A stretch of 26,616 bases of DNA from Brevundimonas sp. UBA5936 (GTDB lineage: Bacteria; Pseudomonadota; Alphaproteobacteria; Caulobacterales; Caulobacteraceae): assembly GCA_002430835.1 (NCBI GenBank), contig DJDA01000011.1, forward strand, positions 1-26,616, read 5' to 3'. Positions 24,700 through 26,616 of the stretch are shown here, piece after piece. A program made the translations under genes and the position numbers. How positions within the stretch are numbered: the stretch's first letter is position 1; every line of letters starts with the position of its first letter. The notes beneath the pieces were generated by a model. It had not been told where the DNA came from. It saw only the letters and a program-made list of their open reading frames with translations, and ran no database searches.

Positions 24700-25085
24700 G
24701 GCCGAGGGACACGGCGGCGCGGAAATCCGGGGAGACCCGGAGATCAAGCGGACCGGTCCGGCTCTCTGACCCAGGGTTCCAAGCCTCTTCGGAGGACGCG
24801 GAAACACCGAAGCAGGGCCCAGGCTCCCGATCCTCTAGCGCCTCGGCGCCGGGATCACGGAGAACCAGGCCGGGATCGACGGACGGCGCGAGGTTCGCCT
24901 TGTGGAACGCCGAAGACCAGGGGCCGATGGAACGACAGTCGAACGACGCCGGGTCCGCCCGCCGACGCTAAAGACCGACTTCCGACCCGATAGCGGCCAA
25001 GTCCAACCCGGACTTGGCGAGGGGACGCGATCCGCGATCCGACCGGCGACGGTCTGGCTCAAAGGGTTACGTCCCCTCGCTCAAT
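24700..25085 (+). ncRNA. Candidate structured RNA
   Basis: This stretch reads as non-coding: reading frames crossing it are rich in codons rare in the neighbours (TCA, AGA, CCA, CGA). Several hairpins are exact: TCCGGG-GAGA-CCCGGA (24726-24741, GNRA loop), CCTC-TTCG-GAGG (24784-24795, UUCG loop closed by C-G), GCGC-CTCG-GCGC (24838-24849), CCAAGTCC-AACCC-GGACTTGG (24997-25017) and a long-range CGAGGGGACG/CGTCCCCTCG (25018-25027 with 25070-25079) that encloses a further hairpin (CCGACC/GGTCTGG). The tetraloops exist only in the plus-strand RNA, which sets the direction. Ends are approximate. It does not show RNase P, tmRNA, SRP or 6S signatures known to me. Confidence 0.5.
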
Positions 25086-25174
25086 TTCGGCGCATGATTT
25101 CCGGGCTGAAATCCCGCCCGGCGACGCCTCGCCGCCTTTCCAAGCGCGGCCCGCCCCCCTACACCCTAGACGTG

Positions 25175-26203
25175 ATGACTCGCGCCCGCCTGCACCGACG
25201 CGGCCTGATGGCCGGCGCCCTCGGCCTGACCGCCCTGGGCGCCCTGTCCGCGTGCAGCCGAACCCCGGCCCAGACCGACGAATCCGGCCGGGTGCGCCTG
25301 CGGGTGGCCGCAGGCGGTCCGACGGGCGCCCTGCACGGCGGTTTCTACCAGGCCGTCGCGACCGGGGCCTATGAGCGGCGCGGCCTCAACGTCGAGATTC
25401 TGGCCGGACCGTCGGGCGCCGACATCCCCGCCCTGCTGGCCGCCAGCGCGGTCGAACTGGCCGTCGGCCGCGACAGCTTCCTGCCCCTGCGGCTGATCGC
25501 CGACCGGGCGCCGGTCAAGGCCGTGGCCGCCTTCCTGCAGAAAGATCCCGTCGTCCTGCTGGCCCATCCCGGCCAGGAGCTGGAGGATCTGACCGTCCTG
25601 CGCGGCCGCCGCATCCTGATGGAGCCCGGCGACCAGACCGGCTTCTGGACCTGGCTGCGCGCCCGCTTCGACCTGACGTCCGACCAGGCGCAGACCGGCG
25701 CCCCCGAGGACAATCTGAAGGCCTTCCGCGAGGATCGCCAAAGCGTGCTGATCGCCCGCCTGACCGACGGCGCGCCCAGCCTGATCGCACGCGAGGTCGG
25801 CTTCCAGCCTCTGGTCCTGACCCCGGCCGAGGACGGCTACCCCTCCTATTCCGGCCTGGTGCTGGCGCCCAACGCCTTCGCCCGCGACAACGCCCAGGCC
25901 CTGCGCGACTTCATCGCCGCCTCGGTCGAGGGCTGGCGCGACTATGTCCACGGCGACGGGGCCAAGGGCGACGCCCTGATCCGCCGCGCCCACCCCGACC
26001 TGCCCCAGCGCGTGCTCGACGCCGCCCGCGCCTCGCTGCGCGCCCAGGCCATGGTCGACGGCGGCGACGCGGCCCTCTACGGCCTGGGAGCCATGACGCC
26101 CGAACGCTGGCAGGCCTTCGCCGAGCAAACCCAGGACGCCTATTCCGTCGTCCCCGACTGGCGCGAGGCCTTCACCAGCCAGTATCTGCCCTCGCGCGGC
26201 TAA
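25175..26203 (+). CDS. ABC-type solute-binding protein, NMT1/THI5-like, lipoprotein
   Basis: 342 residues. The N-terminus MTRARLHRRGLMAGALGLTALGALSAC has a twin-arginine-like RRGLM and a lipobox LSAC with C27, so export through Tat and anchoring as a lipoprotein are likely. The binding-protein body has RLRVAAGGPTGALHGGFYQAVATGAYERRGLNVEI (about 42-76), the NMT1/THI5 pattern, then GADIPALLAASAVELAVG. Members bind thiamine precursors, sulfonates, nitrate and similar; the ligand here is open. No permease or ATPase gene follows, which is odd for a transport system. ATG was chosen; GTG three bases upstream is in frame, and no Shine-Dalgarno sequence is seen. Confidence 0.9.
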   Translation: MTRARLHRRGLMAGALGLTALGALSACSRTPAQTDESGRVRLRVAAGGPTGALHGGFYQAVATGAYERRGLNVEILAGPSGADIPALLAASAVELAVGRDSFLPLRLIADRAPVKAVAAFLQKDPVVLLAHPGQELEDLTVLRGRRILMEPGDQTGFWTWLRARFDLTSDQAQTGAPEDNLKAFREDRQSVLIARLTDGAPSLIAREVGFQPLVLTPAEDGYPSYSGLVLAPNAFARDNAQALRDFIAASVEGWRDYVHGDGAKGDALIRRAHPDLPQRVLDAARASLRAQAMVDGGDAALYGLGAMTPERWQAFAEQTQDAYSVVPDWREAFTSQYLPSRG

Positions 26204-26215
26204 GAGCGCCCGGCG

Positions 26216-26230
26216 TTAGGCGAGGATTAA
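26216..26230. promoter_or_regulatory. CtrA-box-like site upstream of the last gene
   Basis: TTAG-N7-TTAA (26216-26219 and 26227-26230) matches seven of eight bases of the CtrA site TTAA-N7-TTAA. It lies 54 bases before the GTG start of the next gene, where a cell-cycle promoter could be placed. One match is weak statistical evidence. Confidence 0.35.
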
Positions 26231-26283
26231 GCCGCGCCGCCTAGGGTGTCCGGCTGAACGTCTTCACCTTGCACGAGGCGCCG

Positions 26284-26616
26284 GTGCCGCGCATCCTGAC
26301 CATAGCCGCTCTTCTGCCCGCGCTCGGCGCCTCGACAGCCGCCCTGGCCCAGGCCGCGCCGTGGGCCCCGCCGCAGGCTCAGGCGCCCTATCCGCCCGCC
26401 GCCTATGATCGCCAGCTGTCCTGGCCGGGCCGCGCCCAGGCCCATCCGTCTAACCAGACGGCCCCCGCCTATCCGGCCGCCCCCGCCGCCGGCTTCCCCC
26501 CGCCGCAGGACGCGGCCCACCTCGCGCCGCCACACCGGAAGACCCCACCTCTGAACCCCAGCCACCCCCATATCCCCTATGCCCCCCTCCGCCTCCACAA
26601 TACAACCCTCTACCAC
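26284..26616 (+). CDS. Proline-rich secreted protein, partial (runs off window)
   Basis: At least 111 codons without a stop. The GTG start has GAGG five bases upstream. A signal peptide (MPRILTIAALLPALGASTAALA, cut after ALA) is followed by a Pro/Ala/Gln-rich segment with PWAPPQAQAPYPPAAYDRQ. This style (APYPPAAYD) is common at the start of outer-membrane or cell-envelope proteins in Caulobacteraceae. From about 26520 the frame looks less natural, and another frame (ATPEDPTSEPQPPPYP) fits the composition better, so a one-base error or shift in a C run around 26496-26501 is possible. Function is unknown. Confidence 0.6.
   Translation, partial: MPRILTIAALLPALGASTAALAQAAPWAPPQAQAPYPPAAYDRQLSWPGRAQAHPSNQTAPAYPAAPAAGFPPPQDAAHLAPPHRKTPPLNPSHPHIPYAPLRLHNTTLYH

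Noticed and set aside
24552..24700. Chromosomal or plasmid origin of replication
   Set aside because: Only two imperfect DnaA boxes, no AT-rich unwinding region, and no dnaA, hemE, repABC or similar gene nearby.
24616..24993. Plus-strand open frames of 101 and 125 codons in the gap after the S10 peptidase
   Set aside because: Codon choice is unlike all neighbouring genes, both frames lack ribosome sites and the sequence is better explained by RNA hairpins.
26227..26616. Minus-strand 129-codon frame at the right edge
   Set aside because: It is opposite a plus-strand frame with a proper signal peptide and ribosome site, and has no recognisable pattern itself.

Overview
The window is high-GC alphaproteobacterial chromosome, most likely from a Brevundimonas-like member of the Caulobacteraceae. 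This placement is an inference from the gene families, the Caulobacter-style promoter motifs (TTGACG, GCTATA) and a DUF805 protein with a cold-shock-like N-terminus. No database search was possible.

The left 16 kb (about 0.7-16.2 kb, minus strand) is a gene transfer agent (GTA) structural cluster in the order of the Rhodobacter capsulatus GTA (RcGTA). From right to left it holds a probable small terminase (g1), large terminase (g2), portal (g3), g3.5, prohead protease (g4), HK97-type capsid (g5), connector, stopper and tail terminator (g6-g8), major tail protein (g9), g10, the tail chaperone g10.1, a short tape measure (g11) and the baseplate genes g12, g13, g14 and g15. No integrase, repressor, replication or lysis genes are present, which fits a domesticated particle rather than an infectious prophage. 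A DnaJ-type gene runs off the left edge downstream of g15.

Two features make this GTA locus unusual. First, plus-strand genes interrupt it: a secreted protein plus P-loop kinase pair between g4 and g5, and a DUF805 membrane protein between g11 and g12. These leave three co-oriented blocks: g1-g4, g5-g11 and g12-g15. Second, seven composite palindromic repeats (R1-R7, about 130-230 bp) occupy junctions in the cluster, and none was seen in the 10 kb to its right. R2 lies in-frame inside g14, so it would be translated. R6 separates the Shine-Dalgarno/ATG of g4 from the protease body and appears to supply a replacement start.

The right 10 kb is host chromosome. On the minus strand are a soluble GAF-PAS-PAS hybrid histidine kinase, a UPF0260 cysteine-cluster protein, a tetR-SMR efflux operon with an operator over its promoter, and a two-helix membrane protein of unknown function. 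On the plus strand are an Uup-type ABC-F ATPase, a secreted S10 serine carboxypeptidase, a Tat/lipoprotein-type solute-binding protein and the start of a proline-rich secreted protein.

The 668-bp gap at 24507-25174 is not empty. It holds two DnaA-box-like sites and a stretch with non-coding-type base use and several strong hairpins, two capped by GNRA and UUCG tetraloops, which suggests an unannotated structured RNA on the plus strand.
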